From NCBI GenBank assembly GCA_039602395.1, contig JBCNJP010000038.1, positions 310,001-374,000 on the forward strand: a stretch of 64,000 bases of DNA. Direction: 5' to 3'. Source of the DNA: Deinandra increscens subsp. villosa. Lineage: Eukaryota; Streptophyta; Magnoliopsida; Asterales; Asteraceae. How positions within the stretch are numbered: the stretch's first letter is position 1; each line of letters begins with the position of its first letter. The translations under genes were made by a program, and so were the position numbers. This document shows, one piece after another, positions 31,144-42,758 of the stretch. The notes beneath the pieces are model-generated. The model saw nothing but the letters and a program-made list of their open reading frames with translations, did no database searches and was not told the origin of the DNA.

Positions 31144-33570
31144 CTCTCCTCCTTAATGTTGACTTGGTTCTTCAAATCTTCAACTCCAATTAGTGCACTC
31201 ATTTCTCCAAATTTGACCCGTGGTAATGCCTTGGTTAACATGTCTGCTTTCTGTAGCTTCCTGCTTACATGCTCCACATAGATTTGCTCACATTCCACAC
31301 TCTCCCGTATGAAGTGAAATTTAGTATCTATGTGTCTGGTTTTCTTGTGATTAACTGGATTTGTCGTGAGAGAAATTGAAGACTCGTCATCAATCAAGAG
31401 CTGCACTTTCTGAGCTTCTCTTCCAGTTAAATCACTAATCAGGTTCCTTAACCACAATGCTTGACACGCTGCCTCGGTAGCAGCCATATATTCGGCTTCA
31501 CAAGAACTGAGGGCTACTTTCTGCTGCTTCAGAGATGACCTGGTTATCAAATTATTAGAGTAGTAAAAAACTGTACCTGTGGTGCTTTACCTGTCTTGCA
31601 CATCAGTCGCATGACTACTGTCATTGTAGCCCATCAATTTTTCATCTCCTCCTCTGGTATATTTCAGACCAAACTGTACCCTTTACATATCTCAAAACTT
31701 GTTTAACAGCTGCTAGATGACTCTCCTTTGGGCACTTCATGAACCTACTCACCACTCCAACTGAAAAACTGAGATCAGGTCGAGTGTGAATTACATAACG
31801 AAGGCTGCCAACAATTATTCTATACTCAGTCGGGTTCACTGCCTTTCCACTTTCATCTGCTGTTAATTGCAACTTCGGTTCCATGGGCCACTTTGCTTCA
31901 TTACAATTTTCCATACCTGCAAGTTTTAATATTTTACTCGCATACCTTTCTTGCTTTAAAGATATCCCATTTTCTGTCTGACCCACTTCTATGCCAATAT
32001 AATAACTCAATGATCCCAGGTCACTCATGTCAAAGACTGACTTCATCTTCCTCTTGAACTCAAGAATATTATCTTCACTCGACCCGGTAACGATAAGGTC
32101 ATCTACATACACACCAACAATTAGGATCATGTCAGACTTTTGTACCTTGTAAACAGCTTGCTCTTGAGCACATCTACTGAAGCCAAGTTCTTTGAGTGTC
32201 TTGTCCAGCTTCACATTCTAGACTCTCGGAGCCTGCCTCAACCCGTACAGTGCTCGCTTCAGTTTTAAACCATATCTTCCTTTCCTTTGATTTCAAAACC
32301 GGTTGGTTGAGTCACGTACACCTCCTCCTTAAGTTCACCATTTAAGAAAGCTGTCTTGACATCAAGGTGATGCACAAGCCACTTTCCCTTTGCTGCCATA
32401 GCCAAAAACAATTTGATCGTCTCTAATCTAGCAACCGGAGCAAACGCATCTTCAAAATCAACCCCTTTTTGCTGGACATAACCCTTTGCGACCAGACGCG
32501 CCTTATGCCTTGTAATGTTACCATTCGCATCTCTCTTTAGCTTAAACAACCACTTTAATCCAATTGCCTTGTGTTCAGATGGCAATTGAGTCAAAGTCCA
32601 TGTATTGTTTTTTCTGAATAGACTCCAGTTCTACCTCCATGGCCTTCTTCCAATTGATATCTACTGCAGCTTCATCATATGTTGTTGGTTCATCATCGGC
32701 CAACAACAATTCTTGATTCCTTATGTAAAAATCACGCACCTCTTCTTCGTTTATCGGTTCTGTCTTCTGATTCAGACCTTCAATCGATCGAAACCCTTGA
32801 AGTGGGGTATGATCAAACGGTACAGTATTCCCTATTGCACTTGTGTTCGCTGAGTTCTGGGTGCTTGAAGTGTACTCTTTTGACCTGCTTTCTTCATAAG
32901 TACCTGTTGGATCAAACGAATTTGAGGAATTAGCGTGATGTGGTGTATTAGGGCTGTAGTCACCTTCATCGCTAATATCTTGTTGTGGGCCCACCCGATT
33001 TTCTTTTTCTGTACATATATTTGTCCAAATCGAAGTTGGCCTGCTATTTTGTTCGGCCTCCTGCCAAGCCCATTTCTCCTTTTCATTGAACACGACATGT
33101 CGACCCACAACTAATTTATGAGTAATAGGGTTGTACATTCTATATGCTTTACTGCCTGGTTCAGCCCCCAAATACACCATTGTTGTACTTCTGTCATCAA
33201 GCTTGGTTACATGATTTGACACATCCTTTACATATCCAACACAACCGAAAATCTTTAAGTGATGGAGATTCGGTTTTCTTCCCTTCCAACCTTCATATGG
33301 TGTCATAATCTTCACGAATTTCGTTGCTACACGATTAAGTATGTACACCGCATGACGAACAGCTTCGCCCCATAGATTCTCTGGTACATCCATTGACTTA
33401 AGCAACGACCTCGTCATCCCGAGTATCGTTCTATTCCGCCGCTCTACAACGCCGTTCTGCTGTGGGGTATACGGGGCCGTCAACTGTCGTTTAATTCCTT
33501 CTTGCTGGCAATAATCCGCAAATAAGTGGGAATTGAACTCTCCCCCATGATCTGTTTTCAGTATCTTCAC
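31144..33570 (-). pseudogene. pol: Copia element 1 pol: integrase, reverse transcriptase, RNase H
   Basis: Minus-strand blocks: integrase core 33570-32575 (LKTDHGGEFNSHLFADYC, PYTPQQNGVVERRNRT, ENLWGEAVRHA); RT 32594-32265 (LVAKGYVQQKGVDFEDAFAP, LDVKTAFLNGELKEEVYV) and 32214-31642 (VYVDDLIVTGSS, the YVDD catalytic motif). RNase H is at 31550-31144 (LSSCEAEYMAATEAACQ, KTRHIDTKFHFIRE, KADMLTKALP). Frame changes occur near 32590 and 32265, and a TAG replaces an expected Trp near 32218. The catalytic motifs are still readable, but no continuous product is possible. Confidence 0.9.
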
Positions 33571-34430
33571 TTTGCATTTACTTTCATTCTCAACCTATGC
33601 TCTAAAGATCTTGAATTTTGCTAAAGCTTCATCTTTAGTTTTAAGTAAATAAACCCACAAATAACGACAGTAATCATCTACTATTAGTAGAAAGTATTGG
33701 TTACCTCCGACGGTCTGAGGTGTAATCGGCCTGCACAGATCAGCATGTAATAGTTCCAAGGGCTTGGTTTCTCTCTAATGTGTTTCCTTGGGAAAGCTCT
33801 GCCTTGTTTGTTTTGCTACAAGACACCCTCCAAATACTTGCTTTGGGTGTGAGATACGTGGTATACCAATCACCATTCCTTGATTCACCATTGCTTCTAG
33901 TACATGGAAATTTGTATGACCCATTCTTGCATGCCATTTCCATGTCTCGTCCTCCAAGCTTGCTACCAAGCAAATGGGTTTTGCAGTATGCAAAGCAATT
34001 TTATACAATCGATTTACTGACCTCTGTACTTTCATGATGAGTCTCCCCTGATCATCATACATTCTTAGAAATTCTTGATGCAGCCTAATATCATAGCCAT
34101 TTTCAGTTAACTGGCCAAGACTAAGTATGTTGCCCGTCAATGCCGGGATAAAGTACACGTCGGGAATCTTCAACTAATCTCAATTCTTGCCATTAACAAG
34201 CATAACTCATTTCCCGTGAATTTGCACTTTTGACCCGTCACCGAACCGCACGTGACTAGTTACACGCTCATCTATCTCAGCAAACATTTCCCTAACTCCC
34301 GGCATGTGGTTACTCGCCCCGTTATCTAAAATACCACACGTTCCGGTTTCCTTCGGTTTTGCCTTCATTTTGTTTTGGAAATACTTTCCCTTCATTGAGT
34401 AACACCATGGTTGATGTTTCCTCTCCACAA
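33571..34430 (-). pseudogene. pol: Copia element 1 protease and GAG-pre-integrase region
   Basis: The protease site is in 34428-34207 (GILDNGASNHMPG, where DNGAS is a changed D(T/S)GA). Three in-frame stops (TGA, TGA, TAG) follow within about 40 bases (34204-34168). Then comes the pre-integrase zinc region 34173-33775 (WKWHARMGHTNFHVLEAM, with the distal Cys pair damaged). Two more TAG codons lie before the integrase core. All these blocks stay in one frame, so the damage is mostly nonsense substitutions. Confidence 0.85.
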
Positions 34431-35386
34431 ACAGTGAACATCAAGGATATTTCTTCTTCTTGTTTTTGGGTTAAATTTACTTCTTCACCTTTGTCTTTGG
34501 CTTCCTTGCATTCTGACGCATAATGCCCATAAGTGTTACAACTAAAACACTTTATGTGGCTTTTGTCTCGTGACTTTTGGCTTGAACTTCATGTTCCTTG
34601 CTGTGACCTGCTACCCCAGCGACCACCTCTGCCACGACCCGTCCCACGACCTCTTGACCCGTTTCTGCCACCTCTGTCACTACCCGATCCACGACCTCGG
34701 GTTGCATTGTTTCTGCCGGACCCTTTAGGTTGTCCTTGCGCCTCAGTCTTAGTGAACAACAACGTGTTTTAACTAGAAGAACTTCCCTTTCTAAGTTTTA
34801 TACGATCTTCATCGGCTTTCATCCGTCCTGCCGCCTCATCAAACGGCATCGTATCAACATCGTTGTGCTGTTCCATAGAAGCAACTAGCGGCCGAAATCG
34901 ATCCGGGACTATATCAAACAATTTTCGAACCAACAATTCATCATCTAGCGTTGCTCCAAGACCGTTGTATTTTGATACCATTCCGGAAAGTTTCCCTGCA
35001 TACTCATCTATGGATTCATTTTCCTTCATTCGAAGCGCCTCGAATTCACTTTTAAGTGTGTGTAACCGAGCCTTCTTCACCCGATCTACTCCTACATACC
35101 TCACTTTGAGCGAGCCCCATACTTCTTTCGCTGACTTCTTCTTCACAACCTGCATTAGAATGTCTTTCGGTATGGCTTGAAAGATGAATGCCCGAGCCGT
35201 CTTGTTCTTCTTTTCATCTACGGTCTCCCCGACCGATGGCTCGACGGATTCCCACAGCCCCTGAGCATCCATAATATCTTCCATCTTTATCGCCCACGTA
35301 GTGTAGTTGGAACTTGTCAACATCGGACATTGAAGGGTTACACCGGCTTCCTTTACAACACCAGAGGTTGAGGTAACAATAGACAT
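34431..35386 (-). pseudogene. gag: Copia element 1 gag (UBN2-type) with zinc knuckle
   Basis: 35386-34772 encodes a UBN2/retrotran-gag domain (MLTSSNYTTWAIKMEDIMDA, KSAKEVWGSL, SEFEALRMKENESIDEYAGK). A TAA at 34769 interrupts the frame before a Gly/Arg-rich stretch. A CCHC knuckle (CFSCNTYGHYASEC) is encoded at about 34510-34553. The start ATG (35386) lies about 67 bases inside the right LTR edge, after the primer site, so the leader is short. Confidence 0.85.
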
Positions 35387-35439
35387 CTTGTCGTATCTGA
35401 TATATTTTGGTATAAACGGTGATGAACGAACCTTGATCG

Positions 35440-35452
35440 CACTGATACCAAA
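35440..35452 (-). promoter_or_regulatory. Primer binding site of copia element 1
   Basis: On the minus strand TTGGTATCAGTG follows directly after the 5' LTR. It matches the 3' end of initiator tRNA-Met. Confidence 0.88.
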
Positions 35453-35747
35453 TGTTAGATCAGAGGTATTTAGATCAAGTAAAAACTACAAGTATTTGGG
35501 ACGATTTTCTGGTTTTATTCAAGAACTTCAAAGGTAACAATACTTGGAAAAGGAAATGGGAAAAACTGAATACATTAAAAGCCTACACCCTGCTGCTATT
35601 TATTAAGAAAAAAACAAAGCGAATAAAGCTGCAACTACTCCCATGTGCTCCTGACTTTCAGCAACAAACTTACTGCTCCAAATTTCCCTCAACGTCCACT
35701 TTCCTGATTACTTGGTCAATTCTAGACCAAGTCTACATTAACCAACA
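35453..35747 (-). repeat. 5' LTR of copia element 1
   Basis: 295 bases. It ends at 35747 with CCAACA and is followed by the GTTAG duplication at 35748-35752. Confidence 0.95.
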
Positions 35748-35996
35748 GTTAGTACCCTAGATACATATATATGGTTAAAACCTAACAGCAGTAGCTAATT
35801 GAAATTGGGTACCTGTCATATTTACATATCCAAGGTCCTACCTATTATGTTTCTAATGCAAATTCGTCCTTTTATGGGCACAAACTATTCTGTTGGCATT
35901 CTATCTTATCTTAATGTGTACTCAGAGTCCTAGTTTAAGTCTAGATACTGCTTTTAGTACCTAAATCTATTAAACCTAGGCTTTGATACCAACTTG
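35748..35996 (-). other. Leader and primer site of the decayed Ty3/gypsy
   Basis: Minus-strand TTGGTATCAAAGCCT (35978-35992) is a one-base variant of the initiator tRNA-Met primer site. It lies 4 bases from the 5' LTR edge at 35997. The rest is AT-rich leader continuing at 30661-30848 beyond the copia insertion. Confidence 0.8.
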
Positions 35997-38986
35997 TGAT
36001 GCCCACTCCCAGACTTGGCTCTAGGAGGGGTCACGCGTCAGATTTACTCATGAACACAAGGTACAACAGATCGAGATAACTAAAGCAACGGAAATTAAAA
36101 CTTTTATTTATTTATAATGCCAAGTACAAGTATAATAAAATTTCTACAACGATTATAGGAAATTATAAAAGAAATATACTATAACTATGCCTCTATTTAC
36201 GATACTTATGCCAGCAGCCCTATAGTTTCCTACCAACAGCTTGCCCACCTCACTATGCTTAAACCTTAGCCTTTCCCTTTACGCTTGGATCCTTAACATC
36301 ACATAATATACATACTTTAAAAACTCAGCTTACGCTGGTGAGTTCTATATTTTTGTAAAAGCGTTACCTTTATCTCGAAAGTTTATTCCAACGCTTAGGC
36401 CTTACGGCCCTCCTTAACAAATATTTATCTATTATCATTTAAACATTTATCATTTAGGCATTTAATTAAGAATTGTCTAGTGGAAGCATGTTAGTTCCTC
36501 GGGTAACCATCGCCACCCGAATACCTTTTTAAAATAGAGTAATCGTCGCTACCTTGGAGAACCGTCAATCCCCGCTTATAGTTGTACAACCACCGTTTCC
36601 GTCGCCTCAAACAATATTGCTTAGACCATTTCAAAAATCCATTTGATTATTCCTTTCTTTTGTAATTACATTTTTAACCCAGTCCATCACCTGGATATAG
36701 AATAAGTATTTCATAACTTTAATGTTACTGGTCTTGTTAAATTGTAGTGATACCTACATTGGACTGAGTCTATAACATCTCTTATTGTATTATGGGTGTT
36801 CATATATAGGATGTACCGCAGCGTATCCACCACACCTTAAATACATAAGGATATGATATAGAACCATCCCAGTGTAGATTACATCTTACAATCACAACAA
36901 GGCCAATAAGATTGTATTTACCCGACACTTATTCACATACGCAAGCTTAGACCAAACCTTTACTTTTTCTCTTATTCAAAACTTTATTCAAAAGTTTCAT
37001 CTATTATATTACCCGTTCATTATAACCATCCCGAAAACAGTTCATAACAGGTAATCACAATTAAAAACAATTATGGGCATTAAAACATTTCACGTATGTG
37101 TATCAACACAAACAGGTAAAAGGCATTTCAAATACTTTTCATGTAAACAGTTGAATATATAACATTGTATGTATATCATCCCGAAAATATTAAAACATTT
37201 AAAACATTTAAAAGTGGGCTCATAGAACTCACATTATTCTCTTAAGCAATTTAGTTCAATCAGAACCTCCTTTATGTCTTCCAATTAAACCTAATTATGT
37301 ATTGCATGGCGTTAAAGCAAGGTTTAATATAATAAACACTTACTATGTTTATTTTAACTCTTTTTTATCTTAATAATACTTAATTATTAAGCTTATTCGT
37401 TTTAAAGGTCAAAATGACCAAAATGCTATTTAGGCAGTTACCCTTTCCTTTTAATGATAATATAAAGGCGCGCATTCCTATAGGTAGACGCTCACTCCAC
37501 GATCCAAAAGTGAGGTATGCCAGATCCTATTTGGGATTTATGCGACACCCCCACTTTGCACGAATTTCCAGTGTACAGGCGTCTACCCTTTCGGTTCGCA
37601 TGAATTTCTAAGTACCCGAATAACTCGGTATATTATTTTATTATTATTTCTCACTTTTTAAGCCATGTATATTTATTATATATATAAACATGTTAGTATA
37701 TCAAAAATCAAGTCCCAATACCTTTCGGATTATTTTATATTAAATAATCTTATTTAAAAACCCTAATTTCTTGTTTTTCACGTTTCTTTATCAAAACTCA
37801 TTTTTATTCAAAACCAAATTAGGGTATTTTTCATTATAACATACCTTAAAAATCAAATCTTAATTCAACCCCGTTTGCAAAATTTTGGCAGAACAACGTT
37901 ATGAAAACCCTTATTTTGACCCGTTTACAAAATCAATACCAAATCCTTTCTAATTGTGAAATAAACTTAGGGCCTTCTTAAAATAAATTATTTTAGGATT
38001 ACCTACAAAATTCAGACCTTAGTTCCCACCCGATCACCCATTTTGGAAAAACAAGCTCAAGAACCCTAATTTTAACACATTTTTTGAAAACATACTTAGA
38101 GACAATATTATCAAAAACAAAAAGAGGTTATTGTTAAGCATACCTAGTCAAGCATAACTGCAGAATTTGAGCTCCTAACTCCAAACGACCTGGTCGAATT
38201 TGACAGTAGAAGGTTGCGGCTCTTTATAGGGGTTTTAGAGTGAAGAATCAAGAAATTGGTGAGTTAGATTTGATGTTATGCTCCGCTATTTATACTGATT
38301 AGGGTCGCCTGGGGTTGCTAGACGTTGTGGGATGACTATTTCAACCGAAATCGACACCTATTCTAGTCAATTTGGTCAAAACGTGAAGAACAAGTCGAGT
38401 TCGTGGCTGAATCTGGTCGCCAGATGGGTCACGGTACGCGAAGTGTGGGGGGCTGGGTCTTCGCGATACGCCCTGGACTTTCAGGAATGACAGTTTAGGT
38501 TCCTGTACTTTATATTTCCATGTAAACCCCTAAACTTCTACGGAACTGTTATTTTATGCTTAAAAACATTATGGGGCATATATATAAAAGTTTCTAAGGC
38601 TCGGGATACACCCGATGATATACGTATACATACGTATATATATTTATATATCTGTTACTAATTTACGTTTTAGCCCCTCAAACTTTGCAAGACTTATTAT
38701 TTTATGTCATGCATCATTTTAAGATACGTTTTCAAAACCCTTTAAGCCTCAGGACACTTATGATTTATTCTTTTACTATCTAAACATGTATTTTCACGTA
38801 TATCTTTGAATTAAAGCACGTATACAAGACGTAATCATTCATGTCTCACCATTTTTAAACCCGTTCATCATATAAATGCGTGTTTATGCATGTAATATCA
38901 TTTCCTAACACATATTTATAATAAAGGCACATATGTAAACATATTTAGATACGTAGTTACCTAGACGTGAATATCGTGGTGTTACA
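35997..38986 (-). repeat. 5' LTR of decayed minus-strand Ty3/gypsy
   Basis: 2990 bases. On the minus strand it runs from TGTAACACCACG to GGGCATCA. The right 1.86 kb matches 24258-26147. It is followed by TCTTG (38987-38991), which would be the target duplication, but the partner is lost with the truncated left LTR. Confidence 0.88.
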
Positions 38987-40690
38987 TCTTGTGATGGGGG
39001 CAGCTCCAGGTGTTAAGTCGATGCGAAACTCCACTTGTCGAAGCAGTGGTAAGCTAGGAAATTCCTCAAGGAAGACTTTTGGGAATTCACAGACTATTGG
39101 AACATCATCGATATGCTTCTCCTTTGGCTTTTTCTCTGTGACATGAGCCAGAATGGCATGATATCCCTTGCAAAGAAATTTTTGAGCTTTGATGCAAGAT
39201 ATGATATTGAGCTGGGCTCCACTCCTTTCTCCTTGCATGTTAAGGGTATCTTTGTATGCAAGTGGCATTCTAACTATCTTCTCGTGACAAATGATCTCTG
39301 CATGGTTCTTTGATAACCAATCCATCCCGATGACAACATGAAAACTTCCTAACTCAACAGGTAGTAGATCAATGTTGAATGTATGTTCTGAGAGATCAAG
39401 TGAACAACCTTGGTGGATTTCTTTAGCTTCTATCAATTTCCCAATTTTTTATTCTATGGTAAACTTAGTGTCTAAGGCAAAAGGGGCGATTTCAAATAAT
39501 TTGCTAAAATCGTTAGACACGAATCTTTTATCGCCACTGGTATCGAATAAAACAGAAGCGTAATGGTTGTTTAATAGAAACGTACCCATCATATTGTTGG
39601 GGTCACGATGGGAATCTCAGACATTGATCACAAAGCTATACCCCTAGCTTGATTTGGGTTTTGATTCTTTATCTTCGGGAAGTCTTGCTTCAAATGGCCA
39701 GTAACACCATAAACAAAGCAGACGCGAGTCAGGTAATCGCGAGTGATGTGACCCTTGGCCTTGTAGTGGCCATAGTAAACATTTCCACAATCATGGGTGT
39801 CGTAAAGGTTGCAATTATTACATAACGCTAGGTTACCGGAGTAACCAGACTTTTTTTCTCTTGAGCAGGTGGAGTAGCAACATAGACCTTCACCGACTCT
39901 AGGTTCTTCTCGAGAGCATTCTTAGAACTCTTATCAATCTTGTTCTTTTAAAAATTGTGCTTCCTCTTATTATCTGGTTTCTTGCTGGATGAGGTGATGA
40001 CACTGACATCTGTGGGTTTAGCTTCGGGATTCTTCTTTGAAAATCCACTCCTTAGCGTGTGGCTTGATAAACCAGGCTATGTGCCAGACGCTCAACATCC
40101 TGAATGTTGGTCGGGTTTGATGGGAGAACATTCCACTGGATATGCGCTGCAAGACCCCAAATGTATCTCTCAATCTTCTTATATGGCGGAGTGACCATGG
40201 TAGAACAAAGGTGGGCCAGTTCACGGAATTGCTTGGTGTAGCCTGCGATACCAAAACTATTCATGGATAAACCCCAAAAATTAACTTCTAGCCTCTGCAG
40301 TTCTTCTCTAGGGCAGTATTCATTTCACATGAGTTGTTTGAGTTCATCCCATGTCATAGCATAAGCCAACTCTGTTCCTAAGGTATCAGCGTGTGAGTTC
40401 CACCATGTTAGTGCACCATCAGTCAACGTGTAGGTAGCATACTTGACCATGTATCCCTTGGGATAGTTGCTTATATGGAAGACATATTATGCCTTTTTGA
40501 ACCAAAGGATCAAACCCACAGCACCTTTTGTGCCCTTGAAGCTAGTGGGTTTGCTGTTCATGAAGTCCTTATAGGAATATTCACGCGTACCTGTAATGTT
40601 AGTCTTAAAACTTTGAATACAATTCGTTAAAATGGTAGTCTATAGTTTCCTAACATTTGGGTACATGTTCTTACCGCGGGGTGAACCGTC
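38987..40690 (-). pseudogene. gag-pol: Older Ty3/gypsy gag-protease remnant (Tekay-like)
   Basis: Minus strand, from the right: gag with WWNSH and KYAT blocks (40620-40380), RELAHLCSTMVTPPYKKIERY (40264-40052), zinc-knuckle remnants (39790-39660), a damaged protease site FDTSGDKRFVS (near 39530), and 39436-38992, which runs through VVIGMDWLSKNHAEI to the spacer before RT (VEFRIDLTPGAAPIT). It breaks exactly at the LTR of the next gypsy element (38986), which is therefore younger. The right edge is lost before the copia element at 40703. Numerous stops. Confidence 0.85.
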
Positions 40691-40702
40691 ATGATGTCTA
40701 TC

Positions 40703-41936
40703 TGTTGGGATTTACAGTGGAAATCTGGGTTACTGATTTTTAATTTTTATCAGATTAAAACCGATTTAATATGTAAATTAATACCAGATTAATTTAGCAG
40801 CGGAAACGACTTAAATAAAACACACGAATATTACTGTAACAGGATCAATCACTGTGCACGACAAACACAGAAAACATTTATTTAAGATAAATAAATGAAA
40901 TTAATATCTAATTAAGTTAGATATACCTTGGAGGGATCCGAGCAACCGCTCGAGACACCCAGATTCAACGGGCTCGCGCAAGGACGAAATGAGAATTCTG
41001 ACTCGAACCTGCGAGACAGATCATCAACGGTGGCGGCGGCCATAGGAGGGGGCGTCGGTGGTGGTGGTGGCGGTGGTAGGGTTACCACGGGCGGCTGTGA
41101 CAAATCTTTCTCCACCGGGATCGTGACTGGAACGGTTCCTACGAAAATCTCGTCACCGGTGACAGGCGGTGACGCGGTGGCGGTGGCGGGTAGAGCGGCG
41201 CGGGCCACGACAAGAGAACGGGGCGCGGTGGCCTCGGCTGCGCCGGCAGCGCGAGGACCACCGGCCGGCGATCGGCTGGCGGTGCGAGCGGAGGAGGCGG
41301 CGGCAGCGGCTTGGGTCCGCGGATGCGGCTCGGGTCGCGGCTTCGGCTCGGGCTGCGGCTTCGGCTTTGGCTGCGGCTTCGGCTCGGGCGGCGACGGCTT
41401 CCTTTCCGAGCCGGGAACAAATACTGGCCAAACGGGGATCCATCGGATCGAACGATGGAGCGGCGGTGGTGGGGTCGGACGGTGGTCGGCGGCGGCTAGG
41501 GATGGCGCCGGCTTGGGGTTCGACGCAAGAGGGGAGCGAGAGTGGAGATTAGGGTTTAATTTTTTTGATTGCTTGTGTATTCATCCACTATCTCCCTAAT
41601 TTATTATTAAATTCGCGGACGGGGCTCTGACGGACTGGGCCCGATCGCGATTTCCATCTAGTCCACCATAACTGACCAGTTTGTTAATCCAGTAACAAAT
41701 GGTCAGTCCGTTTGTTTATTGTACGAGCATTTTTGGCCGAATTAATTTTGTCGTTTTAATAAAATAAATAATCAAGTATTTATTTAATTTACCACATAGT
41801 TCGTTTTAATACTAAGTAACAACTAATTACTTTTATAGTCCTTTGACCCGGTTGTAACTCTTACGGGTCAATTTCTTATGGGTCAATCTCGGTCGGGTTC
41901 GTTAAATTGTCGGGTCAGGACACCCTATTTCCAACA
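40703..41936 (-). repeat. 3' LTR of copia element 2, with GC-rich coding-like segment
   Basis: 1234 bases, TGTTGGGATT to TATTTCCAACA. The first 146 bases match the right LTR with few changes. Positions about 40930-41560 are strikingly GC-rich against AT-rich surroundings. On the minus strand they follow AAACCCTAATCTCC and encode Ala/Arg- and Pro-rich peptides, ending at a donor-like AAG, then GTATAT (about 40926). Confidence 0.9.
40915..41443 (-). other. GC-rich LTR ORFs (Ala/Arg-rich and Pro-rich), unknown role
   Basis: One minus-strand frame (41443-41153) encodes MDPRLASICSRLGKEAVAAR followed by AEAAA/AEAAT repeats. Another (41420-41139) gives Arg-Ser dipeptides followed by Pro runs. A third (41208-40912) ends SSGCSDPSK at the donor-like site. 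None matches a family I know. They could be leader uORFs, or a captured 5' gene end. Confidence 0.4.
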
Positions 41937-41949
41937 GTCTCCCACTTGG
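41937..41949 (-). promoter_or_regulatory. Polypurine tract of copia element 2
   Basis: Minus-strand CCAAGTGGGAGAC lies directly before the 3' LTR. Two similar purine tracts (near 42592-42604 and 42303-42316) lie upstream in the 0.8-kb 3' untranslated stretch. Confidence 0.8.
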
Positions 41950-42758
41950 ACTGAACACGACAGTTTAACGAGCGCAGTCAGAGGCACTCTAGCTATGCAT
42001 GGCTACAGCAACCAATATTGACACTCTAAGTCGTCAGCCAAAGTATATCTGATTGACGATCAAGCAGACTTATGACTTGTGCATTCATTGTCATATGTTC
42101 CTTTCTGTATAAGACATTTATGAATTATGAGACATGGACTCTCATAATATGATTCATCGATTTTCATTTTCGATACAATTTGAAGTGATCCAACAAACAC
42201 AGTAAGTTTGGGTGAGGCATCACACTTATCACTTGGAACCAACGAGGGCGCCTTTATGCTATCAGTTGCCGAAGCAAGTGTACAAAATTCCTTGTTGAGG
42301 CATACAGCTCCCACCAAACCTCAGAGCCATTCCCAAAATTAACCGTTATGGTTGGCAGTTACGCGACAACGTTAGGCTACAATCAAAGAATGTTCTTCAG
42401 TAGAAGGAAAGTTCGAATATGCATCTCAGGTCTAAGGATACATTAGAGCATGCATTAATCAAGCAAGCAAGACTTCCATGTTTGCGTTGCATGATGCGAG
42501 TTACATCCAACGTCATTCACCAATGAGGTCCGTGAGTTTGAACGTTAAACGTCTTTAAGGTTTAAGTAGTCACAATAGTCTTACTTTAGTATAGCTCCCA
42601 CTAAAATAATCGACTACGGACATTTAGGACAAGAACTTATTGTCCAAGGATTAAACGTATTAATACTGAACACAGTTATGTAATTCATTATTGCATAAAA
42701 CATATGGAACAAGAATAATATAGAATAACCGGTGGTGTTCATACATCCAAATAATAAA
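41950..42758 (-). other. 3' untranslated stretch of copia element 2
   Basis: About 800 bases between the RNase H end and the PPT. An 85-codon ORF (42317-42060) is present, but I do not recognise its product. Nothing else is supportable. Confidence 0.5.

Larger units (their letters stand above)
30849..35747 (-). mobile_element. Complete Ty1/copia element, minus strand, 295-bp LTRs
   Basis: It is bounded by identical-length LTRs (30849-31143 and 35453-35747) and by GTTAG duplications (30844-30848, 35748-35752). The primer site lies at the right LTR and coding runs leftward in the order gag, protease, integrase, RT, RNase H, the Ty1/copia order. The LTRs differ at 5 of 295 positions by eye (about 1.7 percent), yet the coding region holds at least six in-frame stops. 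Lineage is uncertain, possibly Oryco/Ivana-like. It sits in the leader of the older gypsy element. Confidence 0.95.

Noticed and set aside
41153..41599. Plus-strand Gly-rich ORFs over the GC-rich LTR island
   Set aside because: They are antisense shadows of low-complexity GC-rich sequence. The sense strand of the element is minus.
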